A DNA stretch of 49,140 nucleotides from Candidatus Zipacnadia bacterium (GCA_029820295.1 JALGVA010000028.1:1-49140); one strand, 5' to 3'; counted from the first letter of the stretch, positions 8,187-16,558 are shown. Numbers and translations are program-made. The notes: generated from the sequence alone by a model not told the origin.

Positions 8187-9650
8187 CTACCCCTTCTCCT
8201 CCACATCGCGGCTGCCCCGTGGCACGTCCATGAACCCGAACTGGATCGCCCGGCACACGTGCGCCGGGGCCTTCACGTCGCGCGTGCACATCTCCTCATG
8301 CCGACCCGGCAGCGGCCGGCGCATGACCGCCTCGACCCGCCGCCGCTGCATCTCCGCGACCTCCGGATGGTCGGCGATCACGTTCGCATCCTCATTCGGG
8401 TCTTCGCTCAGGTCGTACAACGCGGGCGCATCGTCCTCCTGCCCGGTCTTCGTCTGGAAGTTCCAGCGGTCGTCGCGCACCGACACGGCCCCGCGCGCGC
8501 GGCCGTCCGCCCAGTCGGCCCAGGCGATCACCACGTGATCGCGAATCGCCTCCGCCTCTCCGGTCACCAGCGGCCAGAAGTCCAGCCCGTCCATCTGCGC
8601 GGGCACGCCGAGTTGTCCGAGCAGCGTCGGCGCCAGGTCGTGCGCCTGCACGAAGCCGTCGAAGTGCTCCCCGCGCGGCCCGTCGGGGTGGCGCAGGTGC
8701 ATGGCGATCTGCGTGTTGTAGCGCCGCAGGTTGCTCGGGCTCTTGCCGAAGCGCCCGTGGTCGAGGATCTGCGTGCCGTGGTCGCTGGTGAGCACCACGA
8801 TGGTGTCATCCCACAGCCCCAGCCGATCGACGGTCTCGAGGAAGCGCCCGATGCACTCATCAACGAAGGTGACCTCGCCAAAGTAGAGCGCGCGCACGCG
8901 CTCGATCTCCTCCTCGGTTCCCTCGGGCCCGAAGTGGTGCCAGATGAAGTCGATGCCGTCATAGTCGGGCATGTACATGTCCGCGTACTTCCGCGGCGGG
9001 TCCCACGGCTCGTGCGGGTCGAAGCCATCGACCCACAGGAAGAAGGGCGCGTTGGCGTGATTGTCCGCCAGCCAGCGGCTCGCGGCGGAGAACACCCGCG
9101 CGGGCAGGTAGTCGTCCTCGCTGTGTCTGTCGCGGTTGTTGAGGAAGTACTGCAGCATCACCAGGTGGCGCTGCCAGTCGATGGGCTCCCGGCAGACGCG
9201 CTTCATCAGCGGCTCGACCATCTCGCGCGTCCCGCCGCGCCAGTGGTCATCCACCTGCCCGCGCACAAACTCCCATGAGCAGAACCCGCGCGTGAAGTTC
9301 ATGGTCGGCTTGAACATATGGTGGGTGTCGGTCACCAGCCCGGTGTACCACCCGCGCTGAACCAAGATCTCGGCGAGGGTGTCGTGCTCGGGCGGGATCT
9401 TGTGCCAGCCCGCTGCGTGGTGCCAGTGCCCGCGCCGGTCCACGTTGAAGCGCCACGGGAAGCAGCGCATTCCGGTCATGAGCGAGCGCCGCGCCTGCAG
9501 CGTCGGCTGGCTCTCGCCGAAGGCGCGGTCGAAGTTCGCCGACTGCGCGGCGAGCTGGTCCATGGCGGGGGTCTTCACGTGGGCGAGCCGGTCACGATCG
9601 CCGACGATGTCGGCGCGGAAGGTGTCGAGGCAGATGACGATGACGTTCAT
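8187..9650 (-). CDS. Sulfatase-fold hydrolase with Thr at the FGly position
   Basis: 487 residues. Start ATG 9650 rather than 9692: it has GGGAG 7 bases upstream and the protein then opens with the alkaline-phosphatase-superfamily strand MNVIVICLDTFRAD (metal ligand D9). The family's Cys-x-Pro-x-Arg site aligns with T50-L-Q-A-R54 in PTLQARRSLMTG, so the residue normally converted to formylglycine is a threonine. Other signatures remain: VDGFDPHEPW (D211, H213), VVLTSDHG (D290, H291) and LDHGRFGKS (H298, K303). Thr nucleophiles are known in related phosphodiesterases of the superfamily, so it may be a phospho- rather than a sulfohydrolase, or a divergent sulfatase group. No signal peptide, so cytoplasmic by sequence. 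Confidence 0.83.
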   Translation of the reverse strand: MNVIVICLDTFRADIVGDRDRLAHVKTPAMDQLAAQSANFDRAFGESQPTLQARRSLMTGMRCFPWRFNVDRRGHWHHAAGWHKIPPEHDTLAEILVQRGWYTGLVTDTHHMFKPTMNFTRGFCSWEFVRGQVDDHWRGGTREMVEPLMKRVCREPIDWQRHLVMLQYFLNNRDRHSEDDYLPARVFSAASRWLADNHANAPFFLWVDGFDPHEPWDPPRKYADMYMPDYDGIDFIWHHFGPEGTEEEIERVRALYFGEVTFVDECIGRFLETVDRLGLWDDTIVVLTSDHGTQILDHGRFGKSPSNLRRYNTQIAMHLRHPDGPRGEHFDGFVQAHDLAPTLLGQLGVPAQMDGLDFWPLVTGEAEAIRDHVVIAWADWADGRARGAVSVRDDRWNFQTKTGQEDDAPALYDLSEDPNEDANVIADHPEVAEMQRRRVEAVMRRPLPGRHEEMCTRDVKAPAHVCRAIQFGFMDVPRGSRDVEEKG

Positions 9651-9736
9651 GCGGTGGCTCCCGGGGACCGGCGGTTGTGCGCCGGCCATCACTTGGCCGC
9701 GCGCGCCCGCGACACCTCCTGCGCAGAACGTGCGGC

Positions 9737-9758
9737 GAGCCGGCCCAGAGGCGGGCCG
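9737..9758 (-). terminator. Hairpin after the HAF fragment
   Basis: Stem GCCGGCCC / GGGCCGGC with a 6-nt loop, 30 bp past the stop of the HAF-repeat fragment and upstream of the sulfatase-fold gene. No T-run. Role inferred from position. Confidence 0.4.
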
Positions 9759-9787
9759 GCCCGCCGATCGCTGATGTGGTCCGCGCG

Positions 9788-10141
9788 TCAGATGGGCCGC
9801 GCGATGAAGGCGTGGTAGTCGCCGCCGGGCGCCAGGCCCTGGCCGACGATCACGTTGTTCTTGTTGATATCGCTGGCGTTGGTCAGCGTCCAGCCCTGCG
9901 ACGAGGCGTCGAGCAGGTCATTGAGGTCGCGCATCGTCCCGTCCCACAGGAAGGCGTGGGTCGCGGGGTCTGCCGTCCGGTCGATGCCCACCACCACGCC
10001 CGCGTTGTTGATCGCGTGTGCCTCCCCACTCGTCCCGCCCAGCGTGCCGATGTTCGTCATCGCGCCGTTGCGGTAGATGAACAGGCGCTTGTGCCCGTCA
10101 TCCACGTGGAAGCCGACGATCTCGCTCGAGTCGTTAGCTGT
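9788..10141 (-). pseudogene. 5'-truncated HAF-repeat protein fragment
   Basis: The frame encodes HAF-type repeats, named after their HAF motif: GAMTNIGTLGGTSGEAHAIN, NAGVVVGID, THAFLW, and a terminal YHAFIARPI. These occur in exported proteins of several hundred residues with many repeats. The only plausible start in frame (GTG 10105) is internal: the sequence upstream of it still reads as a repeat unit (ANDSSEIVGFHV, up to about 10141). Beyond that the frame stays open to about 10235 but repeat similarity stops. So only the last one to two repeats survive, without a signal peptide. I read it as a decaying gene remnant. Confidence 0.65.
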
Positions 10142-10264
10142 GCAGCCATCCTGATCGACCTCCCGAAGCTTGCGGGCATCCGATCGGTTCGCGCCGCGCA
10201 GCCGTGACGGACCTGACGACTGCAGTAGAGGAGTTCAGCAGATGCCAGGGCACCCTCTCTTGCG

Positions 10265-10309
10265 CTCCGCGCGCGCAGTGCAGCAGAGGAACGCCCGCTG
10301 CGCGCGGAG
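10265..10309 (+). promoter_or_regulatory. Inverted repeat in the 5' region of the aldo/keto reductase
   Basis: CTCCGCGCGC (10265-10274) and GCGCGCGGAG (10300-10309) are exact reverse complements, 25 bp apart, ending 38 bp before the start codon. The inner flanks GCAG/CTGC extend pairing with a small bulge. It could be a leader hairpin or operator; no factor can be named. Confidence 0.35.
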
Positions 10310-10347
10310 AAGGCGCATTGGCAAGTCACGCACTGGAGGGATGCGCG

Positions 10348-11355
10348 ATGCAGTACCGCACGCTGGGCCGCTGCGGAGTGAAGGTCTCCCAGCTCTGCCT
10401 GGGCACCATGATGTTCGGCGACCCCACGCCCGAGGACGAGTCGCTGCGCATGATCGGCGTGGCGCTGGACGCGGGCATCAACTTCCTCGACACCGCCGAC
10501 AAGTACAACGCCGGCGAGTCCGAACGCGTGGTCGGCAAGGTCCTCGCAGGGCGGCGCGAGGAGATCGTGCTGGCCACCAAGGTGACGCTGCCCGTGGGTG
10601 ACGGGCCCAACCAGGCTGGGTCGTCGCGCAAGCACATCATCGAGGGCTGCGAGGCCAGCCTGCGTCGGCTCGGGACCGACTACCTCGACCTCTACTACCT
10701 GCACAAGCCCGACCCCGACACCCCCATCGAGGAGTCGCTGTCGGCGCTGGATCACCTGGTCACTCAGGGCAAGGTGCTCTACGTGGGAGTGAGCAACTTC
10801 GCGGCGTGGCGGGTGGCGCACGCGCTGGGCGTGCAGGCGCTGCGCGGCTGGGACCCGCTGGTGGCGGTACAGCCGCTCTACAACATCGCCAACCGCGACA
10901 TCGAGGTCGAACTGCTGCCCGCCGCCGCCGAGCTGGGCCTGGGTGTGGTGACCTACTCGCCGATCGCGCGCGGGGTGCTGACCGGTAAGTATGCGCGCGA
11001 CGCCGAGCCGCCTGCCGAGTCACGCGCGGGGCGCGGCAACGAGCGGCTGATGCAGACCGAGTACCGCGAGGCGAACTTCGAGCTGGCGCGGCACGTGGTG
11101 GCGCTGGCCGAGGAGGTCGGGTGCACGGCGGCGCAGCTCGCGGTGGCGTGGGTGATGGCCAACGGGCTGGTGACCTGCCCGATCATCGGCCCCCGCACCA
11201 TGGAGCAGCTCGAGGACAACCTGGGCGCGCTCGACGTGGTCATCACGCCCGAGCTGGAGGAGCGCATCGACGTGTTGGTGCCGCCGGGCGAGCACACCGG
11301 CTGGGGCTTCCAGGACCCGAGCTTCCCGGTCACCGGGCGGCGGCCGCGGGGGTAG
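10348..11355 (+). CDS. Aldo/keto reductase
   Basis: 335 residues, usual for the family. ATG 10348 has GGAGGG 7 bases upstream. The protein opens MQYRTLGRCGVKVSQLCLGT, typical of YhdN/GSP69-type members. The catalytic tetrad is visible as D48 and Y53 (FLDTADKYNAGESE), K78 (ATKVTLP) and H119 (LYYLHKPDPDTP). NADPH-dependent reduction of an aldehyde or ketone sugar or xenobiotic is the family role; the substrate is not predictable. It is flanked by a leader inverted repeat and ends toward a bidirectional terminator shared with the convergent oxidoreductase gene, so it is probably monocistronic. Confidence 0.9.
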   Translation: MQYRTLGRCGVKVSQLCLGTMMFGDPTPEDESLRMIGVALDAGINFLDTADKYNAGESERVVGKVLAGRREEIVLATKVTLPVGDGPNQAGSSRKHIIEGCEASLRRLGTDYLDLYYLHKPDPDTPIEESLSALDHLVTQGKVLYVGVSNFAAWRVAHALGVQALRGWDPLVAVQPLYNIANRDIEVELLPAAAELGLGVVTYSPIARGVLTGKYARDAEPPAESRAGRGNERLMQTEYREANFELARHVVALAEEVGCTAAQLAVAWVMANGLVTCPIIGPRTMEQLEDNLGALDVVITPELEERIDVLVPPGEHTGWGFQDPSFPVTGRRPRG

Positions 11356-11468
11356 CACCGGTCGCCGTCGTTCGTGGGACAGGCCACGGGCCTGCGCGTC
11401 GTTGCGCCCGGGGGATCAACGGCTCCGGCCAACGGCAGACCGGGCGCAGGTGCCCGCCGTCCAGACGA

Positions 11469-11501
11469 CAACGGCGACCGCCCTCAGGGCCGTCGCCGTT
11501 G
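11469..11501. terminator. Bidirectional terminator, ACGGCGAC/GTCGCCGT stem
   Basis: CAACGGCGAC (11469-11478) pairs with GTCGCCGTTG (11492-11501), and an inner GCCCT-C-AGGGC hairpin extends the stem after one C-C mismatch. It lies between two convergent genes. The core matches the convergent-gene hairpin at 33962-34001. Confidence 0.7.
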
Positions 11502-11543
11502 CCGTATCCCCTTACCTCTTCCCCCCGGCTCCTTGCCCGCCGT

Positions 11544-12752
11544 CTAGATATTCCAGTACTCGTCGATCGGGTCCTGGTAGGCGTGGATCTTGCCGTCGCG
11601 TACGTCGGCGACCTTCGTGGGCGCGCCGCCCGCGGCCGCCGACTCGTAGAGCGCGAAGCACAGTGACTTCGCCTGCAGCGCCTCCTGCGCGTCGATCTCC
11701 GGCGAGCGCCCGTCGGCCACCGCCTCGATGAAGTCCCAGCACTCGATGGTGATGCCTTCGGTGATCCCGTAGGGGAAAAGCCGGCTCTTCTCCGCTTCGC
11801 TGAGGCCGGCGAGGTAGGCCGCCTCGATCTCCTCGTAGGGGGTCTCGGTGCCGTCTTTGAGCTTGAGGTCGGCGCCGAACTGGAACGGGTGCTGCCACTC
11901 CTGGCGGTCCGAGAACGATCCTTCGGTACCATAGTGCATGCGCGTGCTCAGCTTCTCGCCCCAGGCGTAGTTCGACCAGCCCCAGTGGCCGATGACGCCG
12001 CTTTCGAAGATGAGCGTGGCGGTCCACAGGTCCTCGATGTCCGCCGGCTGTGGCTCCATGTCCGGCAGTTCGATCATGGTCTCGTCGATGGTGCGCATGG
12101 TGCACATAACCTCGTCGACCGGCCCGTAGACGTGCTGCACCATGTCGGTGAAGTGCGCGCCGCCGTCGAGGATCTGCCCGCCGCCGCCCATCACCTTGAG
12201 GGAGCGCCACGCGAACTTGTAGCTGCTGCGGTCGAAGGGCGCGCCCGAGAACACCTCCTGGGTGAAGAACAGCGGGTCGCCGAACATCTTCTGGTCATTG
12301 ATGGCCCACTCGATGGCGCGCGCGCCGATGCAGCGCCGGATCTGCTCGGCCCCGGCGATCACCAGGTCGGTGCCCTCGGCCGCCTCCATGATGCGCCGGG
12401 TGGCCTTGACGGTGATGCCCACCGGCTTCTCGACCATGATGTGCACGCCGCCCTGCAGACAGGTCACGCCCGCAGTGTGATGGAAGGCGTGTGGCAGGCA
12501 GATGTCGGCGGCATCGGCCGCGCCCGCGGCCACCATCTCGTCGGCGGTCGCGAACACCTGCGGCCGCGTGCCCAGGTTCTTCTCGATGCGGTCCGCGAAG
12601 GCGTTGGCGCCGTCCGCGTTCACATCGCATACCGCGGTGATCGCGAAGCGGTCGTAGCCTTCGGCCGCCAGCTTCTCGTATCCGTTCAGGTGCGCGCCCG
12701 CGATCCCGCCGCAACCCACGATCCCCAGCCTCACTGCATCCGCCATCGCCAT
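11544..12752 (-). CDS. Gfo/Idh/MocA family oxidoreductase (1)
   Basis: 402 residues from ATG 12752 (GAGGAG upstream); a second ATG at 12746 is equally possible. The Rossmann motif GCGGIAG is at about 13-19, and the family EKP motif at 108-110 (VEKPVGITVKATRR) carries the usual catalytic-site lysine. Members catalyse NAD(P)-dependent oxidation or reduction of sugars, cyclitols or amino sugars. The C-terminus ends VADVRDGKIHAYQDP, closely resembling the end of the product at 47568-48821, so the two are paralogues. It is divergent from the next oxidoreductase gene across 152 bp, which suggests a shared control region. Confidence 0.9.
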   Translation of the reverse strand: MAMADAVRLGIVGCGGIAGAHLNGYEKLAAEGYDRFAITAVCDVNADGANAFADRIEKNLGTRPQVFATADEMVAAGAADAADICLPHAFHHTAGVTCLQGGVHIMVEKPVGITVKATRRIMEAAEGTDLVIAGAEQIRRCIGARAIEWAINDQKMFGDPLFFTQEVFSGAPFDRSSYKFAWRSLKVMGGGGQILDGGAHFTDMVQHVYGPVDEVMCTMRTIDETMIELPDMEPQPADIEDLWTATLIFESGVIGHWGWSNYAWGEKLSTRMHYGTEGSFSDRQEWQHPFQFGADLKLKDGTETPYEEIEAAYLAGLSEAEKSRLFPYGITEGITIECWDFIEAVADGRSPEIDAQEALQAKSLCFALYESAAAGGAPTKVADVRDGKIHAYQDPIDEYWNI

Positions 12753-12904
12753 CAGTCTCCTCGTGCCCGGCCTGGTCAACGTCCGGGAGGTTTCGCGCCG
12801 CAATCAGCCACACCTGCCGGGAGGAGCCGGCGGTCGGGCAGGGAATACCCGCCCGGACGCGCGGGCGGGCAACGACGGTCGCCGCTTCATGGCAGGTGAA
12901 CCCC
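12753..12904. promoter_or_regulatory. Divergent intergenic region between two oxidoreductase genes
   Basis: 152 bp separating divergent starts, so it should hold both promoters. It contains GC-rich near-palindromic sequence (CGCCCGGACGCGCGGGCGGG). I found no convincing -35/-10 pair. Confidence 0.35.
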
Positions 12905-13954
12905 ATGTCGAGCTACCGCACGATGATCCTGGGCTGCGGGCCGCGCGCGCACCAGCACGCCGAGGTCTACCCGGAGCTTGAGCGCATGAAGCTGGTCGCG
13001 GCCGTCGAGCTGGACGAAGAGCGGCTGGCGGCGTTCACCGAGAAGTTCGGGATCGAGGGCGCGTACACCGACTACGAGACCGCGCTCGCCGAGGTGCAGC
13101 CGGACATCGTGCACGTGGTGACGCAGCCGGCCAACCGCGTGTGGGAGGCGCAGTGCGCCGCCGACGCGGGGGTGAAGGCGGCGATCATCGAGAAGCCCAT
13201 CGCCATCCTCCCCTCGGAGATGGAGGGCCTGAGCCGCATCTTCGACGAGTCGGGCATGGAGATGATGGTCAACTGCCAGCGCCGCTACTTCCCGCAGTTC
13301 CGCGACGGCGTCATCCGCGACGTCATGCGCAACGAGATCGGCGAGACCTACCTGATCCGTGCCAGCACCAAGGGCAACCTGATGAGCATGGGCCCGCACA
13401 CGCTCGATCTGCTGCTGCAACTCCTCGGCGACGTCATGCCCGAAGCGGTGTGGGCGATGGCCTACGGGATCGACGAGACCGGCTACAAGGCCTATCACCG
13501 CGCGCCCGAGCATACCTTCGCCGAGTACTGGTTCCCGGGCGACATCCGTGTGCTCTTCGACTCCGACACCGAGGCGCTTGGATCACCGGGAGAGACCAGT
13601 TTCTTCATGCACCTGCACTTCGACATCCTGGGCACGAAGGGTCGCATCTACGTCACCCAGAACGCCGGCTGGTGGTATCAGACCGAGGGCATGGCCCACC
13701 CGGTGCACGGCGAGAGCAGTTGGGACACCCAGCAGTGGAACGGTCAGCGCGACTTCACGCAGGCGGTGGCCGACTGGCTGGACGGCGGGCCACCGCACCT
13801 GAACCGCTTCGAGGTCGCGCGCGCGGTCTTCGATACGTCGATGGGCGCGCTGCAGTCGGCGTATGAGGGCCGGCGAATCGAGTTTCCTCACAGTTTCACC
13901 GATAAGCAGTGGCGGGAGCAACGTGTGAGGTTATCATCTGAAGACGCAGGGTAG
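12905..13954 (+). CDS. Gfo/Idh/MocA family oxidoreductase (2)
   Basis: 349 residues. ATG 12905 (AGGTGA upstream) is preferred over GTG 12896. The N-terminus MSSYRTMILGCGPRAHQHAE carries a variant nucleotide loop GCGPRA (10-15); the EKP motif is present at 96-98 (IIEKPIAIL). The C-terminal beta-sheet domain contains SMGPHTLDLLLQLLGD. It is divergent from gene (1) and clearly different in sequence, so the pair may act on successive or alternative substrates (inference). Its stop is followed closely by the response regulator gene. Confidence 0.87.
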   Translation: MSSYRTMILGCGPRAHQHAEVYPELERMKLVAAVELDEERLAAFTEKFGIEGAYTDYETALAEVQPDIVHVVTQPANRVWEAQCAADAGVKAAIIEKPIAILPSEMEGLSRIFDESGMEMMVNCQRRYFPQFRDGVIRDVMRNEIGETYLIRASTKGNLMSMGPHTLDLLLQLLGDVMPEAVWAMAYGIDETGYKAYHRAPEHTFAEYWFPGDIRVLFDSDTEALGSPGETSFFMHLHFDILGTKGRIYVTQNAGWWYQTEGMAHPVHGESSWDTQQWNGQRDFTQAVADWLDGGPPHLNRFEVARAVFDTSMGALQSAYEGRRIEFPHSFTDKQWREQRVRLSSEDAG

Positions 13955-14050
13955 AATGGGCATGCGGGACGGGAGCCAACGCACTCATACATGGTGTCAC
14001 ATCCGCTCCCGACCGGTGCCATCATCGCCGTCAGTGGACGTGATGCGATC

Positions 14051-14422
14051 ATGGCCGTATCGTACCTGCTCGTTGTCGATGACGATCCGCAGATCACGAC
14101 GTTGCTGCGTATCGTCCTGGGACGGGTGGGGTGGCAGGTTCGCGAGTCACATAGTGGGACGCAGGCTCTGGACATCGCCCGCCAGCGGCCGCCTGATGCT
14201 GTGCTGGTGGACCTGTGGATGCCGGACATGACCGGCGCGGACGTCGTGCAGGAGATGGTGACCGAGCCGAAGCTGGCCAAGGTTCCGGTGATCGTGACCA
14301 CCGGCGACCCCGAGGCCCCGGAGGTGTCGGGGGCGTTCGCGACCCTGACCAAGCCGTTCAGCGTCGAACAGCTCTACCGCACGATACGCGCGGCCACCGC
14401 CGCAGGTCGCCGCAGCAACTGA
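14051..14422 (+). CDS. Single-domain response regulator receiver
   Basis: 123 residues from ATG 14051; an upstream in-frame ATG at 13991 would add 20 residues. Neither has a good ribosome binding site. The CheY-type active site is complete: acidic pair D11-D12 (VVDDDPQ), phosphoacceptor D54 (LVDLWMPDMTG), T83/T84 (VIVTTGDP) and K101 (LTKPF). There is no output domain, so signalling must go through a partner. No histidine kinase is in the window. TAGAAT at 13952-13957, overlapping the upstream stop, could be a -10 element. Confidence 0.88.
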   Translation: MAVSYLLVVDDDPQITTLLRIVLGRVGWQVRESHSGTQALDIARQRPPDAVLVDLWMPDMTGADVVQEMVTEPKLAKVPVIVTTGDPEAPEVSGAFATLTKPFSVEQLYRTIRAATAAGRRSN

Positions 14423-14509
14423 GGCCGACTGACGCCCGGAGCGTCCCGCCGCGCGCGCCTGCGCTCGCGGGAGGATGATGATGTACGCGCCAGGAGACCG
14501 GCGACTGCC

Positions 14510-15517
14510 ATGACCCCGCGGGAGCGCATCCTCGCCGCCCTCCGCCACCAGGAGACCGACTACGTGCCCTACCTTATCCCCATCGACCCCGAGGTGGTCG
14601 AGCGTCTGAACCGCCACTACGGCTCGGAGGAGTGGCGCAGGCGCATCCACGGTTTCTTCCAGGGAGCCGGCGTCGCGTGGGGGCGCGACGAGCAGCCCGA
14701 CGGGACCTGGGTCGATCGCTTCGGCGTGGTGTGGCAGGATGCGCCCGGGCCCGGCGCCTGGCACAGCGTCAGCGTCCCGCTCACCGAGCCGACCCTGGCG
14801 GGCTACGAGTTCCCGGAGCTGTTGCCCGACGATGAGCTGGAGGCGATGCGCCGGGCGTTCAGCGGCGCGCACGACCGCTACCGGCTGGTCAACCTGGGGA
14901 TGCTGTTCTTCGAGCGTGCGTGGGCCTTGCGGGGCATGGAGAACATCCTCATGGACTTCCGCCTGCACCCGCGGTTCGCCCACGAGCTGTTCGAGCGGCT
15001 CATGCAGCTCCACCTCGACCTGCTCGACCGCCTCGCCGACCTGCCCATCGACGCCATCCGCTTCGGCGACGACTTCGGCGCCCAGCGCGGGCTGATCATG
15101 GGTACGCCGACCTGGCGCGAATTCCTCAAGCCCCGGCTGGCGCGCATGTACGGGCGCGCGCACGAGCTGGGCTTCGACGTGTGGATCCACTCCTGCGGCG
15201 ACAACTCGCCGGTCATCGAGGACCTGATCGAGATCGGCGTCGATGTCTTCAACCCATTCCAGCCCGAGGCCCAGGACGTCTACGCGATGAAGCGCGACTT
15301 CGGCGAGCGCATCACCTTCGAGGGCGGCATCGGCACCCAGAAGCTGCTGCCCCTGGGCACGCCCGAGTCGATCCGCGCCGAAATCGCCCGCCTGTGCCGC
15401 GAGATCGGCGCGGGCGGGGGCTTCATCCTCAGCCCCACCAAGCCGATCATGCCCGACGTGCCCACCGAGAACGCAGTGGCCTGCGTCGAAGCGATCCTCG
15501 AGCAGGCGGGCCACTGA
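14510..15517 (+). CDS. UroD-superfamily protein, probable methyltransferase type (1)
   Basis: 335 residues, family-typical length. Opens MTPRERILAALRHQETDYVP, the usual start of UroD-like cobalamin-linked methyltransferases such as MtaA/MtbA. HSCGD at H227-C229 is the H-x-C zinc-site motif of those methyltransferases. The third ligand expected in a later PxxC segment is replaced (SPTKPIMPD), so metal binding may be altered. True haem-pathway UroD is unlikely, with no other haem genes nearby and the zinc motif present. The stop lies 84 bp before purQ. Confidence 0.8.
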   Translation: MTPRERILAALRHQETDYVPYLIPIDPEVVERLNRHYGSEEWRRRIHGFFQGAGVAWGRDEQPDGTWVDRFGVVWQDAPGPGAWHSVSVPLTEPTLAGYEFPELLPDDELEAMRRAFSGAHDRYRLVNLGMLFFERAWALRGMENILMDFRLHPRFAHELFERLMQLHLDLLDRLADLPIDAIRFGDDFGAQRGLIMGTPTWREFLKPRLARMYGRAHELGFDVWIHSCGDNSPVIEDLIEIGVDVFNPFQPEAQDVYAMKRDFGERITFEGGIGTQKLLPLGTPESIRAEIARLCREIGAGGGFILSPTKPIMPDVPTENAVACVEAILEQAGH

Positions 15518-15601
15518 GATCTCCCGCCGCGCGGAGAGGTGCGCGCGGGGGGCGCGCCGAAGGACACCTGCGCGACACAAGCAATCGACGGAGGTAGTGC
15601 G

Positions 15602-16459
15602 ATGCCTGAAGCGACCGCCCCCCGCGTGGCCCTGGTGCAGTTCCCCGGCTCGAATTGCGAGTGGGAGACCAGGCGCGCCGCCGAGGCCGCGGGGATCTCG
15701 TGCGACGTCTTCCGCTGGAACCTCGACCCCGAGGCACTGGGGGCGTACCAGGGGTACATCGTGGGCGGCGGCTTCTCCTACCAGGACCGCGTGCGCTCGG
15801 GCGTCGTGGCCACCAAGGAGCCGATCGTGGCGCGTATGATGGCCGAGGTGCTCGACGGCGGCAAGCCCGCGCTGGGCATCTGCAACGGCGCGCAGGTGCT
15901 GGTGGAGGCGGGGTTGATCCCGGGGGCACACGCGGGCGACGTGGAGATGGCGCTGGCGCCCAATCGCCCCGACCCCGAGCGCCGCATCGCCGGCTTCTGC
16001 TGCCGCTGGGTTTTCCTCAAGCTCGCCTGCGCGCCCGAGCGCTGCGCGATGACGGCGCGCATGCAGCCGGGGGAGGTGATCCCCATCCCGATCGCCCACG
16101 GAGAGGGCCGCTTCACCACGCGCATCCCCGGTCTGGTCGATCGCCTGCGCGACGAAGACCAGATCGTCTTCCAGTACTGCGACGCCGACGGCAACGTGGA
16201 GGACCGACCCGAGATCAACCCCAACGGGGCGGTCGCCAACATCGCCGGCATCTGCAGTCCCGACGGCCATGTGATGGCCATGATGCCCCACCCCGAACGC
16301 GCCAGCTTCCTCGGCCAGGTCCCGACCGACCTGGGCGGCCCGTGGTCGCGGCGCCGTCGCGCCGCCTGGGGCGATGCCGAGGCGCTGCAGGCGCCGGGGC
16401 CGGGCCGCGTTATCTTCGATTCGATGCGCGAGGCGCTGCTCGCGAGGCAGCCCGCATAG
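15602..16459 (+). CDS. purQ: Phosphoribosylformylglycinamidine synthase, glutaminase subunit
   Basis: 285 residues. ATG 15602 is preceded by GGAGG. It supplies ammonia from glutamine to PurL in step four of de novo purine synthesis. The class I glutamine amidotransferase triad is visible: C94 (LGICNGAQVL), H230 and E232 (MMPHPERA). ALVQFPGSNCEWE at the N-terminus and PIAHGEGRF are PurQ-specific. It is longer than the usual 220-240 residues owing to segments around 120-150 and the C-terminus (PWSRRRRAAWGDAEAL). No purL or purS lies in the window. Confidence 0.9.
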   Translation: MPEATAPRVALVQFPGSNCEWETRRAAEAAGISCDVFRWNLDPEALGAYQGYIVGGGFSYQDRVRSGVVATKEPIVARMMAEVLDGGKPALGICNGAQVLVEAGLIPGAHAGDVEMALAPNRPDPERRIAGFCCRWVFLKLACAPERCAMTARMQPGEVIPIPIAHGEGRFTTRIPGLVDRLRDEDQIVFQYCDADGNVEDRPEINPNGAVANIAGICSPDGHVMAMMPHPERASFLGQVPTDLGGPWSRRRRAAWGDAEALQAPGPGRVIFDSMREALLARQPA

Positions 16460-16529
16460 GGCCGCCGGCAGCCGCCGCGCACGCGCTGGCACGCGATTCG
16501 TGCCGCCGCGATGACCCGTCGCGGCCTGC

Positions 16530-16558
16530 TTGACAGTGCATATGCGTTGGGCTATACT
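16530..16558 (+). promoter_or_regulatory. Near-consensus sigma-70 promoter
   Basis: TTGACA (16530-16535), exactly 17 bp spacer, TATACT (16553-16558), followed after about 35 bp by AAGGTGGA and a GTG start. This is the best promoter in the window and probably drives the zinc-ribbon gene and the yggS-sepF-proC-yggT genes behind it. Confidence 0.85.

Noticed and set aside
14510-15517. True haem-pathway uroporphyrinogen decarboxylase (hemE)
   Set aside because: An H-x-C-G zinc motif typical of methyltransferase relatives is present, three paralogues are in the window and no haem genes are nearby.
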